From Pseudobdellovibrionaceae bacterium (GTDB lineage Bacteria > Bdellovibrionota > Bdellovibrionia > Bdellovibrionales > Bdellovibrionaceae): a stretch of 45,480 nt of DNA. Positions within the stretch are counted from its first letter, which is position 1. Every line of letters begins with the position of its first letter. Position numbers and translations under genes: made by a program. Below are positions 1-6,570 of this stretch, piece by piece. The notes beneath the pieces were generated by a model. It was not told where the DNA came from, ran no database searches, and worked only from the letters and a program-made list of their open reading frames with translations. The stretch is taken from NCBI GenBank assembly GCA_016785955.1, contig JAEUWH010000063.1, forward strand, positions 1 to 45,480, read 5' to 3'.

Positions 1-77
1 TTAAAGAAATAATTGATCATCTAACAAATTTTTGAAAAAAATTTATCCTTAGAATACCTATAACCATAGGTTGATTT

Positions 78-407
78 TTAAACTAAATTTAACTTACTTT
101 CAGAATCGGCCCGCGCCAAGCGCGGGTGGGAGTTAATAGGAATTTTGAAATTTTCAAAGAGCGGTAATACAGCATAAAGTTTCTTAGTCATTTCCTTTTG
201 CTTGTCTAGCCACAATTCGTGAATTTGTTCCGCCGTAGCAGGTTGCGGCTCGCTCATTTTTAAAGTGTTTAAATAGTTTTGATAATTCGGATAACCGGAC
301 TCAATGGACGCTTCATCAAGGGCTTGGCGTTGCGATAAGGACTTTTCCTTTTTTATCTGTCTGGCTCTTTGCTTGATAAACGATGGGGAAACGGGGGACT
401 TCTTCAT
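78..407 (-). CDS. Small hypothetical protein, accessory-element type
   Basis: This 109-residue, lysine-rich protein has no signal peptide or membrane segment. Residues about 12-47 (basic stretch, then SLSQRQALDEAS and GYPNYQNYLN) resemble a short motif found near the N-terminus of many plasmid and accessory-element hypotheticals, in which a 'lt.sqALd..A...Gy.n...' pattern occurs. The ATG is preceded by GTGAGGTTTAT, a usable ribosome site that resembles the leader of the small gene ending at 1190. A tail rich in charged residues follows. I do not recognise a function. Its position at the left edge of an ATPase/Rep-containing segment suggests it belongs to that element. Confidence 0.55.
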   Translation of the reverse strand: MKKSPVSPSFIKQRARQIKKEKSLSQRQALDEASIESGYPNYQNYLNTLKMSEPQPATAEQIHELWLDKQKEMTKKLYAVLPLFENFKIPINSHPRLARADSESKLNLV

Positions 408-627
408 ATAAACCTCACATATTGCCCATTAACGCTTTGTCGCCTGCTCCAAAACATCTATGGGGATGTTTAGTTTATTTTGAAAGAGAGAACTTAAGTT
501 CAATGACAGTACTCGATAGAAAGCTTTTAAGCGCAGGCGTAGGGCTTCTGTCCAACCTTGAGGTCATCCTATGTTTTGTATGAACGTAGTGTCACCTAAT
601 AATGCGTTGTTCCTCAGGCTGCCAAGT

Positions 628-1005
628 TTATGATGCTCTCGGCTTCTTCGTACCTATGTAATCAAGATCAAACTCCAATCGTGCGATAATTTCAGTTTTG
701 TTTTTAAGAAGGTCGTCTTGAGAAACCCAAGGAACGTCCAGCAATACGCAGGCTCTTGTGTAGTATTGGTCCATCAGCACAGTTTCTATGAAATATACAA
801 ATGCCGCACTCATACGGTTGGAAAATCCTTCGTTGTTTTTATAAAATGTGGCTGAAGACGCTCCTTCAACAATCTCAAAGAGTTCATTTTTATATTTTTT
901 AAAAATGAAGTGAACATCACCATCTTTTAAACTTCTGAATTCAACATCAAAAGACTTGTAAGATAGATTTTTGATGATGATCACAATATCAAAATTTTCT
1001 TCCAT
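628..1005 (-). CDS. Hypothetical cytoplasmic protein (125 aa)
   Basis: This acidic protein has alternating beta-like N-terminal stretches (FDIVIIIKNLSYKSFDVEF) and a helical middle with aromatic residues (FVYFIETVLMDQYYTRACVLL). There is no signal peptide, membrane segment or recognised motif. The ATG lies three bases after the TAA stop of the 50-residue gene immediately upstream (GGATAATTTATG), so the two are almost certainly cotranscribed and perhaps translationally coupled. Function is unknown; the context is the accessory segment. Confidence 0.55.
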   Translation of the reverse strand: MEENFDIVIIIKNLSYKSFDVEFRSLKDGDVHFIFKKYKNELFEIVEGASSATFYKNNEGFSNRMSAAFVYFIETVLMDQYYTRACVLLDVPWVSQDDLLKNKTEIIARLEFDLDYIGTKKPRAS

Positions 1006-1008
1006 AAA

Positions 1009-1161
1009 TTATCCCTCAATCAATTTGTAAAGGTGTCTAACTTCATCTTCACTAAACGAGATAAATACACCTGCCTCGGTTTTTAAAATCACTTTTTTAG
1101 AAGCACGACTAAAATAGGATTTTCCCCAAATAATCTTTAAAAAATTTATTTTCAAAATCAT
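1009..1161 (-). CDS. Small basic protein (50 aa)
   Basis: The reading frame begins at an ATG preceded by AAAGGTGAG, a strong ribosome site four bases upstream, and encodes a 50-residue basic protein starting MILKINFLKIIWGKSYFSRA and ending LYKLIEG. The stop lies just ahead of the ATG of the next gene (628-1005), which supports both as real coding sequences. No domain is recognised. The content is one part hydrophobic-basic and one part acidic (FISFSEDEVRHL). Confidence 0.5.
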   Translation of the reverse strand: MILKINFLKIIWGKSYFSRASKKVILKTEAGVFISFSEDEVRHLYKLIEG

Positions 1162-1189
1162 AATCTCACCTTTTGAAAAGTTGCCCCCG

Positions 1190-1372
1190 TTAGGAGGCTT
1201 TTTTCTCTGATAAAAGAATTGCTTTCACAAAATTCGGATGAAGGCTAATGCCAGTTGTGTGATTAACATACACAAGTAAATTGCCGTTTTTCGTCTTAGA
1301 AACCTTAAGTGGTTTCATAAAAACAAATTCATTTTGAACTTCCTGCTTTTTTTGTTGCTTCATTTTTTTCAT
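1190..1372 (-). CDS. Small lysine-rich protein (60 aa)
   Basis: I place the start at the ATG at 1372, which follows AGAAAGGGTTTAT; the longer frame running back to 1453 lacks a comparable ribosome site. The product has a very basic N-terminus (MKKMKQQKKQE) followed by a beta-like body (FVFMKPLKVSKTKNGNLLVYVNHTTGISLHPNFVKAILL). It might bind nucleic acid, but that is only suggested by its charge. A nine-base gap-sized leader shared in style with the 78-407 gene (GGTTTATATGAA) hints at common regulation. Confidence 0.5.
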   Translation of the reverse strand: MKKMKQQKKQEVQNEFVFMKPLKVSKTKNGNLLVYVNHTTGISLHPNFVKAILLSEKKAS

Positions 1373-1700
1373 ATAAACCCTTTCTAAAAAGTTTTGTTGT
1401 TTTTGGTTCGTTGCCTTTCGCAAGAAATGGAGGCGACAACCAAAGAAACTCAAGTCTCCTTAGTAATGAATATGGAAATGAGCAGAAATGACTGGGCTAA
1501 ATCCAATGCCAAAAGAATTTTGGAATGATTTGAGCAATAAGGAATATCGGGCCTTGAATAACTAAGGGGACCTCTCGGGAAAGGGATTATAAAATGAAGA
1601 ATAAAACAAAGTTCTTATTTTTGTTTTTACCTATCCCTCAACGGTCGGAAATAGAGAAACGATAAATATTGGAAATATCTTAAGAATATTCCCATACGCT

Positions 1701-1729
1701 TTCCTGAATTGCCTACAGCAATTCAGGAA
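1701..1729. repeat. Perfect 12-bp stem hairpin, first of a tandem pair
   Basis: TTCCTGAATTGC (1701-1712) and GCAATTCAGGAA (1718-1729) are exact reverse complements around a five-base loop (ctaca). No T run follows on the plus strand, so it is not a classical terminator in that direction. It may act as an origin hairpin or transcript stabiliser. Confidence 0.85.
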
Positions 1730-1741
1730 ATAAATGCCCTG

Positions 1742-1770
1742 AGTCTGCGCTATTACTATTAGCGCAGACT
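1742..1770. repeat. Perfect 11-bp stem hairpin, second of a tandem pair
   Basis: AGTCTGCGCTA (1742-1752) and TAGCGCAGACT (1760-1770) are exact reverse complements around a seven-base loop. It sits 12 bases after the first hairpin and is G/C-richer than its surroundings. Its sequence is unrelated to the first hairpin, so the pair is not a simple duplication. Confidence 0.85.
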
Positions 1771-1879
1771 ATAAGGAAAAATAATTTAAAAAATATCAAT
1801 AAAATCCATTTTTAGAGAATCTTCCAATCTATTTACTTCATCAGTGGGTAATTATGCTCACCAAAAAATGGAGGTCCCT

Positions 1880-2146
1880 ATGAGGATTCTAAAAGTATCA
1901 GTAATCGCAAGAACAACAGTTAAAGACCAAGACGGAAAATATAGCGCCAACTATATTGAAAATGAAGACGTTAAGAAAGTTGATGGAAGCATACACACTC
2001 AGCAAGTTATAAAAAAAATTAAGTCCCTCGTTGAGTTGCCAATCGGCGAGATTGAGGCGGAGGTAAAACCATATGCTTTCAAGAGCGAGAAAGGTGAGGT
2101 CATTTCAGGAGAAACAATTATCAAACTTCTATCATCTAAGAAATAG
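1880..2146 (+). CDS. Small element protein upstream of FtsK-like ATPase
   Basis: The start is set at the ATG at 1880 because GGAGGT lies four bases upstream; the frame can be extended to 1844 but without a comparable site. The 88-residue product (MRILKVSVIARTTVKDQDGKYSAN...) has a beta-rich N-terminal half, a charged linker and a C-terminal SGETIIKLLSSKK. No signal peptide or membrane segment is seen. Its place just ahead of an FtsK-type ATPase matches small accessory or single-strand-binding proteins in mobile elements, but no family is recognised and the role is inferred from position only. Confidence 0.5.
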   Translation: MRILKVSVIARTTVKDQDGKYSANYIENEDVKKVDGSIHTQQVIKKIKSLVELPIGEIEAEVKPYAFKSEKGEVISGETIIKLLSSKK

Positions 2147-2155
2147 TGGTAATTT

Positions 2156-3166
2156 ATGGAGTCATTATCTAAATTCATAGTAGTGGCGATAGTGGTGGTG
2201 GCTCTTATGACCACCGCTAATTACGTCATGCGGATTAAAACAAAAAATAAAAAAATTAGGGACGCTCTTTTTCAGTTAGGCCTTGGATATAAAAGATACA
2301 ATTCTGACGGAGTAGGCCAAAATCCGCAAGAATTAGAATATAAAAACGCAGGAAATAAACTACTTTTTAAAAAGTTTAACTACGGATTTTCCACACTTGA
2401 TTTTTATAAAAAGCAACAAGCACTTGAGGAACTATTCGGGACTGAATTTGCTAATTTTGAACGTGTTAACCAATTTGAAGTCATCGGCCAAAAAGCAGAT
2501 TTTAAAAGTCCGATAGTAAAAGAAATTAAGCAAAGAACCGACATTCTTATTGGATTTGACGGTATCAAAAAGCATTTCTTTGATGAGAACAGAAGTGCCT
2601 TTATTTTTGCTCCTTCAGGTACAGGGAAAACTCATTTCTTAAAAAAGTGTATTATCAGTCAATTAGAAAAATTGGATAACCAAATCCATATAATCACTTC
2701 AAAAAAATCCGACTTCGATAAGTCTTACTCGTATCATAACCCAAATGACCTTCAAGATTTCAAACAAATACTCAAAACAACAGAAGAGCAACGTCTTTGG
2801 TGGGAGGAGATGGGTTATAAAAATAAAAAATACTTAGTTTTTATTTTTGACGAGGTTCAAGAAGCAAACGACGACAAAGAAATCACAAGCGTAATAAAAT
2901 CTTGGGTCAGAGTTGGAAGAAGTCAGAACATCTGGGTTATATTAGCAAGCCAGTCAGGAACTGTCGCCTCTTTAAGAAACATTGAAGTAAACCTAATCCC
3001 TATCAAGATTGCTGTTAGGTATACGGAGTCGGTCGCATTTGCGGAAACAATATTCACGCCAGAACTGGCCTTTAAAACCCATCATATTAAGCAACCGATG
3101 GGATATGGCTATATTAAGACGTCTAGTTATACCGGCGGAAAAGTAAGGTTCTATTATGAGCCTTAA
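2156..3166 (+). CDS. Membrane-anchored FtsK/HerA-type DNA-translocating ATPase
   Basis: Residues about 5-24 form one transmembrane segment, followed by a cytoplasmic ATPase domain. Walker A is APSGTGKT (152-159) and Walker B is LVFIFDE (227-233). The later WVRVGRSQNIWVILASQS matches the 'R..gi.vilAtQ' motif of FtsK/HerA/TraG-type ATPases. At 336 residues it is far shorter than chromosomal FtsK and lacks a gamma domain, as expected of mobile-element coupling proteins. The last 11 bases overlap the start of the Rep-like gene, so the two are translationally coupled. I infer DNA pumping during transfer or packaging; a Zot-like phage assembly ATPase is the alternative. Confidence 0.6.
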   Translation: MESLSKFIVVAIVVVALMTTANYVMRIKTKNKKIRDALFQLGLGYKRYNSDGVGQNPQELEYKNAGNKLLFKKFNYGFSTLDFYKKQQALEELFGTEFANFERVNQFEVIGQKADFKSPIVKEIKQRTDILIGFDGIKKHFFDENRSAFIFAPSGTGKTHFLKKCIISQLEKLDNQIHIITSKKSDFDKSYSYHNPNDLQDFKQILKTTEEQRLWWEEMGYKNKKYLVFIFDEVQEANDDKEITSVIKSWVRVGRSQNIWVILASQSGTVASLRNIEVNLIPIKIAVRYTESVAFAETIFTPELAFKTHHIKQPMGYGYIKTSSYTGGKVRFYYEP

Positions 3167-3716
3167 AGAATTTGGAATCGTATCAATGCCAAAAGCAGAC
3201 TGGCTTGCTGGCAGCATTAAGCGCAGAAGAAAAACTCTTATCACGGCACGAGAAGACTTTTACGATGAGATGTGGGAGAAAATAGGGAAGATATTTCTAG
3301 AGGAAGAACAGAAGGAACATTTTAAATTTGCCAGATTTTTCTCTTCAAAAAAATTAGGACTATATTTCAAGAACGAGCCGACTGAAATTTATTTTCAATT
3401 TAAAGGGACCTTCTTTTTAAAGCAGGACGCCTACAACCTTATTCAAGTATTCATCAATTTTTTAAATGAGTCAGGAGTATCATTTAAAATCACCACTCTC
3501 CACATCAATGTTGACTACAAATATAGGACGCTTGTCCCATTTAAGAAAACTCCGTTTAAAAAATTTAGTAAAGGAACTGAAGAAATTCCCATCCGTAGAA
3601 AATTGAATGGTCATAATAAGCAATACAAAGTTTTTAACAGTGTTTTTGAACTCACTTTTTACAACAAGTCGCAGGAAATAAAAGATAACAAGAAAGAAGC
3701 CTTTTATCCCTGTTGA
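3156..3716 (+). pseudogene. Truncated Rep_trans-like replication initiator/relaxase
   Basis: The 186-residue product resembles replication initiation factors of plasmids and filamentous phages and the MobT relaxases of ICEs. TTLHINVDYKYRT (residues about 109-121) fits the 'tRiDia.D' strand, and FELTFYNKSQEIKDNKK (about 164-180) fits the conserved 'l.lYdK..E.k.nkk' strand. In those families a further 80-150 residues follow, yet here the frame ends at FYPC right after that motif. I therefore infer C-terminal truncation at an element boundary. The start ATG overlaps the ATPase gene. Family assignment is by motif only and is moderately confident. Confidence 0.5.
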
Positions 3717-3744
3717 TGTTAAGTCCTGAATACAAGTTGATGTT
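3712..3744 (+). repeat. Short direct repeat at the truncated Rep end
   Basis: GTTGATGTTA occurs at 3712-3721 and again at 3735-3744, 23 bases apart. The first copy overlaps the premature stop of the Rep-like gene. This may mark a deletion or integration junction. Ten bases in A/T-rich DNA can also recur by chance. Confidence 0.4.
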
Positions 3745-3822
3745 AGTCTCACCAAAAGGCAGAGGCTTTGCCAACGCGCCAGGTTAGCCGGCTTACTCAA
3801 AGAAAACAGCAGGTTAATAAAA

Positions 3823-3865
3823 TACTACAATCGTAGTTGACTAAAACTACCAACGTAGTAATTAT
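3823..3865 (+). promoter_or_regulatory. Repressor promoter with two BlaI-type operators, leaderless start
   Basis: A promoter is readable as TTGACT (3837-3842), a 17-base spacer and AATTAT (3860-3865). Two inverted repeats occupy it: TACTAC-aatc-GTAGTT (3823-3838), touching the -35, and AACTAC-caac-GTAGTA (3845-3860), filling the spacer. Their centres are 22 bases apart, two helical turns, so two dimers would bind the same face. The ATG of the repressor at 3872 lies about seven bases after the -10 and lacks a ribosome site, which suggests a leaderless mRNA. The half-sites resemble the TAC/GTA operators of the BlaI/MecI/CopY family, so autorepression is likely. Confidence 0.7.
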
Positions 3866-3871
3866 CAACCT

Positions 3872-4267
3872 ATGAGCAATAAACTTTCAAATGTCGGACC
3901 GTTGGAATTAAAAGTGCTGGGTGTTTTAAATACCGAGGGCAATATGTCTGTATCAGATATTCAGTCGGTTCTAAAAAAACAAGGACACAACCTCGCTTAT
4001 ACAACTGTAATGACGGTCTTAGTTCGTCTTTTTGATAAAGCCTTAGTTGTTCGCGAAAAAGAAGGTCGCCAGTTCTTGTACTCGCCAGCTAAGAAAAATT
4101 CTTCTCCACTTAAAATTTTTGAACGAATGAAGACCTCGCTATTCGGAAACGAAAAGTTGCGTCCAATTCTTGGACTACTTGAAGCCGACGATGGATTGTC
4201 GCGTGAAGAATTAGAGGAGCTTAAACGTGCTGTTGAAGTTCGTCTTAATAAGGAAAATAGAAAATGA
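3872..4267 (+). CDS. BlaI/MecI/CopY-family transcriptional repressor
   Basis: At 131 residues the protein has family-typical length. The N-terminal winged helix (LGPLELKVLGVLNTEGNMSVSDIQSVLKKQGHNLAYTTVMTVLVRLFDKALVVREKEGRQFLYSPA, first 75 residues) carries the 'T.....L..L..Kg.v....gr...Y.p' signature of BlaI-type repressors. The C-terminal part (about 85-131) is helical and acidic-basic, as needed for dimerisation and protease-triggered release. Its stop overlaps the start of the M56 protease gene by ATGA, the classic repressor-sensor pairing. It should bind the three matching operators at 3823, 3845 and 5423. The regulated trait need not be beta-lactam resistance, since no beta-lactamase is present. 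Confidence 0.85.
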   Translation: MSNKLSNVGPLELKVLGVLNTEGNMSVSDIQSVLKKQGHNLAYTTVMTVLVRLFDKALVVREKEGRQFLYSPAKKNSSPLKIFERMKTSLFGNEKLRPILGLLEADDGLSREELEELKRAVEVRLNKENRK

Positions 4268-5400
4268 CTTTTATTTTCTTCAACCTTTTAGTGAACTCCA
4301 TTTTGTCCCTAGCGATTGGGCTGATGTTGGTTTATTTTTTTATTTGGTTCTTTCGTGTAAATACTGGACGCTGGAAAGTTTTTCTTCTTTCGCTACCATT
4401 CGTTAAAATTATTTATGACTTCGCTCGTGGCGTCCCAGAAAAATCTGTTTTATTTTCTGGCGTAGACCCTTTTAGTCTTCCACCAAAGCATCAACTCCTA
4501 TCTATTGGAGCAGGTTTTGATGGCTGGACGCCTTACGTGAGCACGGTCTTTTCAGTCAATGCCCTTGACGGAAAAGTGTATAACTCAAGTATCGGCGACT
4601 ATCTTCTTATTTGGCTTCATCGCACGTTCGGAAATGAAATTCCCCTTGTTATCGTTTCCTCGGTTCTTTCCATATCATTGGCGTTGTTAACCATCCGAAT
4701 TGTTCAATACTATAGTTTTGAAAAAAGAAGACGAAAAGACCGAATTGCTTGTTCAACATTTAAGACAATGATGGCGGGCCGACGAACTGTTGATATTTAC
4801 ATCTCAAATCATTTTTCAGGTACGCCCTTCACTGGCGGAATCATTAAGCCCTACATTTGTTTGCCAGAAGACGCCATTCAGAAACTGACGCCTGAAGAAC
4901 TGGACGCCGTTATCGCTCATGAAATGGGACACGTACGATACTATGATTTGCTCGTTACCGTTTTTATTCAGGGATTAGGCGATTTATTTTGGTTTATTCC
5001 TGGTTATCGCTGGTTGAGCCGTAAAATTGACCGACTTCGTGAGGTTGTTGCTGATAGCTGGGCCGTATCGTCAAACGTAAAGCCCCACTTTTTAGCTTCG
5101 GCACTGTTAAAGCTAAAAGAGATACCGGAAGGCTCTGATAGATTTGTTCTCTACTCCGCATTTTTTCGGGAAAAGTCCTTATTAAAAGAACGTGTTGAAA
5201 GACTTATGGGTGACGTGAAAGAAAAGCGGCCACGCTTTGGCTGGCAGAACAGATGGGTCAGGTACGGAGTTACGATTTTTATTTCAGTCGTTGTTCTAAA
5301 TTCCGTTTTCGGAGGCAATTTTAGAAACGAAGCAGTTATGAAAGCACCTGAGTGGTTTGACAAATTACTATCAATATTTTTAGGACTATCTGTCATATGA
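4264..5400 (+). CDS. M56-family membrane metalloprotease (BlaR1/MecR1-like, sensor-less)
   Basis: The protein has several membrane segments (about 5-30, 125-148, 228-248 and a last one near 330-348). The zinc-protease motif HEMGH lies at residues 219-223 in VIAHEMGHVRYYDLL, and a distal acidic motif (LREVVADSWAV) lies about 45 residues on, as in M56 peptidases. At 378 residues it lacks the penicillin-binding sensor domain that extends BlaR1/MecR1 to about 600. It should therefore cleave the partner repressor in response to some other envelope signal, perhaps through its neighbours. The gene begins inside the repressor stop codon (ATGA), so the two are coupled. Confidence 0.85.
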   Translation: MTFIFFNLLVNSILSLAIGLMLVYFFIWFFRVNTGRWKVFLLSLPFVKIIYDFARGVPEKSVLFSGVDPFSLPPKHQLLSIGAGFDGWTPYVSTVFSVNALDGKVYNSSIGDYLLIWLHRTFGNEIPLVIVSSVLSISLALLTIRIVQYYSFEKRRRKDRIACSTFKTMMAGRRTVDIYISNHFSGTPFTGGIIKPYICLPEDAIQKLTPEELDAVIAHEMGHVRYYDLLVTVFIQGLGDLFWFIPGYRWLSRKIDRLREVVADSWAVSSNVKPHFLASALLKLKEIPEGSDRFVLYSAFFREKSLLKERVERLMGDVKEKRPRFGWQNRWVRYGVTIFISVVVLNSVFGGNFRNEAVMKAPEWFDKLLSIFLGLSVI

Positions 5401-5411
5401 GGTCCTTTTTA

Positions 5412-5452
5412 TTAACTAAAAATACTACATTAGTAGTAATTAAAAAAAGGAG
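5412..5452 (+). promoter_or_regulatory. Third BlaI-type operator and promoter for exported-protein pair
   Basis: TACTAC-atta-GTAGTA (5423-5438) is a perfect six-base inverted repeat of the same design as the two operators ahead of the repressor gene. It lies between a candidate -35 (TTAACT, 5412-5417) and -10 (AGTAAT, 5435-5440) with 17 bases between them. An AAAGGAG ribosome site follows. The placement predicts that the repressor controls the two downstream exported-protein genes separately from its own promoter. Confidence 0.7.
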
Positions 5453-5458
5453 AAAAAG

Positions 5459-5869
5459 ATGAAAATGAAGCTGTTGGTGGCGGGAGTGCTTTTGCTTTCT
5501 GCCGTTGTTCAAGCGGGCGGGAAAGTATTCCGTGCGACTGATATGGGAACCACAACGTGGTCTGACCTGGCAAAAGGCAAATTGGGTGATGTCGTTGTGG
5601 AGTTCCGCCAAGGAGACGAGGTACCCATTACGTTTGAAGCTCAAGGTGATTTAGTTGAAACAAAACAAGCCTCTGTGAACTATGTCGGAATTAAAAGAAA
5701 CTTCTGGCTACGCCTCAGTCAAAACGATATTGAAATCAGCATGGATGGAACGACATTCAAAAAGCTGAATGAAGTATTGACTGGTAGCCTTGAAGCCGGA
5801 GCAGGTTCAGCACAAAATGGCGGAGTCGCTGATGCCATTACCATCATGTTCAAAGCATTTTTAAAATAA
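5459..5869 (+). CDS. Exported hypothetical protein controlled by BlaI-type operator
   Basis: This 136-residue protein begins with a clear signal peptide (MKMKLLVAGVLLLSAVVQAGG, cleavage likely after VQA). The mature part is beta-rich: KGKLGDVVVEFRQGDEVPITFEAQGDLVE, then ASVNYVGIKRNFWLRLSQNDIEISMDGTTFKKLNEVL, and ends in a small-residue and helical tail. I recognise no family. The operator directly upstream makes it a likely target of the repressor. With the PDZ protein eleven bases downstream it may form the periplasmic effector or signal part of the system. The start is fixed by an AGGAG site. Confidence 0.7.
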   Translation: MKMKLLVAGVLLLSAVVQAGGKVFRATDMGTTTWSDLAKGKLGDVVVEFRQGDEVPITFEAQGDLVETKQASVNYVGIKRNFWLRLSQNDIEISMDGTTFKKLNEVLTGSLEAGAGSAQNGGVADAITIMFKAFLK

Positions 5870-5880
5870 TCGGGGGAACA

Positions 5881-6258
5881 GTGAGAAATCTAATTGGATT
5901 ATGTTTTTTAGTTTCTTCGCTATTTGTCTCAAGTGTTCACGCACAGGAGTCTTATAAAACTGAAACGATTGTTGGCATCGGTGCGACGCTTGGGAAATTA
6001 GCGGACGACTCAATTCAAATTATTCGCCTTATTCCAAATTCACCGGCAGAGCATTCAGGTTTAGCCAAAGACGACTTTATTATTGAGGTAAAATCTTTGC
6101 CGAATAGCCCCGTTGTCGATGTTCGCAGTCTGCCGCTAGACGATGTTGCTGCTCTTATTCGTGGGCCCGCTGGAGTGCCCGTGGAAATTTCTTTTGTCAG
6201 AGGAAGTTCTGAACCAACCGTCCTTTCAATTACAAGAACAGTCATTGAAATTGATTAA
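5881..6258 (+). CDS. Exported single-PDZ-domain protein
   Basis: The gene starts at a GTG preceded by CGGGGGAA, eleven bases after the previous stop, so it is in the same operon. A signal peptide (MRNLIGLCFLVSSLFVSSVHAQ) is followed by one PDZ domain filling the rest: GIGATLGKLADDSIQIIRL, IPNSPAEHSGLAKDDFIIEV and DVAALIRGPAGVPVEISFVRG match the binding strand, GL..GD.I element and final strand. There is no protease domain. Stand-alone periplasmic PDZ domains bind C-terminal peptides, so it may present or sense unfolded or processed envelope proteins for the M56 protease upstream. That link is inferred from the shared operator. Confidence 0.75.
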   Translation: MRNLIGLCFLVSSLFVSSVHAQESYKTETIVGIGATLGKLADDSIQIIRLIPNSPAEHSGLAKDDFIIEVKSLPNSPVVDVRSLPLDDVAALIRGPAGVPVEISFVRGSSEPTVLSITRTVIEID

Positions 6259-6570
6259 CCTTGAGCAAGGCTAGCCGGAACCCGCAGAGGTGAAGGCGTA
6301 GCCTTGCATGGAGCTTAAAAAATTGAAGAATTAGAGAGGGTGATGAAGCTCACAACTTCAGAAAATTAGGAAAATAAGGCCCGTGGATATCTAGGATAAG
6401 CAAAAGCCTATTTCGATGGATGGCAAATCTTAGAAAAACCACCAATGGCTAAATTTCTGAAACGAGAGTTTTGTTCGATAGCAAATGGAAAATTGACCAA
6501 AATATTGATACAGTCTGCATGGTTTTTCAAAACCATGCAGAGAAAAACTTTAGAACCACTTTGCTTTGAT
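6259..6570. other. Convergent intergenic region with structured RNA potential
   Basis: The region between two convergent genes has several inverted repeats. GCAAGGCTA (6265-6273) pairs with TAGCCTTGC (6299-6307). GAGCTT (6311-6316) pairs with AAGCTC (6346-6351). GTGA (6340-6343) can pair with TCAC (6350-6353), which overlaps the second pairing. No open reading frame is convincing. The order of stems after the PDZ gene could be a small RNA or a terminator array; I match it to no known family. Confidence 0.4.
6514..6541. terminator. Strong hairpin between convergent genes
   Basis: TCTGCATGGTTTT (6514-6526) pairs exactly with AAAACCATGCAGA (6529-6541), a 13-base stem that ends 29 bases from the stop of the phosphatase gene. 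A/T-rich sequence lies on both sides but there is no long T run. It probably serves as a bidirectional terminator or RNA end. Confidence 0.6.

Larger units (their letters stand above)
1373..1879. other. Divergent gene-poor region, possible origin or transfer site
   Basis: About 500 bases separate the minus-strand small genes from the plus-strand ATPase operon. The stretch holds two tandem perfect hairpins (1701-1770), an A/T-rich block at 1770-1835 (runs of aaaat and ttaaaaaatat) and a possible 23-residue peptide at 1594-1665 with a good AAAGGGA ribosome site. Divergent promoters must lie here. Structured, A/T-flanked DNA next to a Rep-like gene is compatible with a replication or transfer origin, but nothing proves it. 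Confidence 0.4.
78..3744. mobile_element. Remnant of an integrated mobilisable/phage-like element
   Basis: The segment combines four small unknown minus-strand genes, a divergent plus-strand trio (small protein, FtsK/HerA-type ATPase, Rep_trans-like initiator) and a gene-poor centre with two tandem perfect hairpins. Known gram-positive ICEs of the Tn916 type place small proteins, an FtsK-like coupling ATPase and a Rep_trans-fold relaxase in the same order; filamentous phages pair similar functions. The segment is visibly richer in A/T than the DNA to its right. No integrase, att repeat or left end is visible, and the initiator is truncated, so I infer a decayed or partly sampled element. The right limit is placed near 3.72-3.74 kb, where the initiator stops and a short direct repeat occurs. 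Confidence 0.5.

Noticed and set aside
383-583. 66-codon plus-strand frame
   Set aside because: It overlaps the start and leader of a better minus-strand gene, has no ribosome site and no protein-like composition.
1594-1665. 23-residue peptide with AAAGGGA site
   Set aside because: Could be a leader peptide, but length is too short to support without expression data; noted only within the intergenic entry.
3872-5400. Beta-lactam resistance locus
   Set aside because: Repressor and M56 protease are present, but there is no beta-lactamase or penicillin-binding sensor domain, so resistance is not supported.
6259-6400. Possible group II intron or known riboswitch
   Set aside because: No domain V-like hairpin or known riboswitch core could be recognised in the stems.
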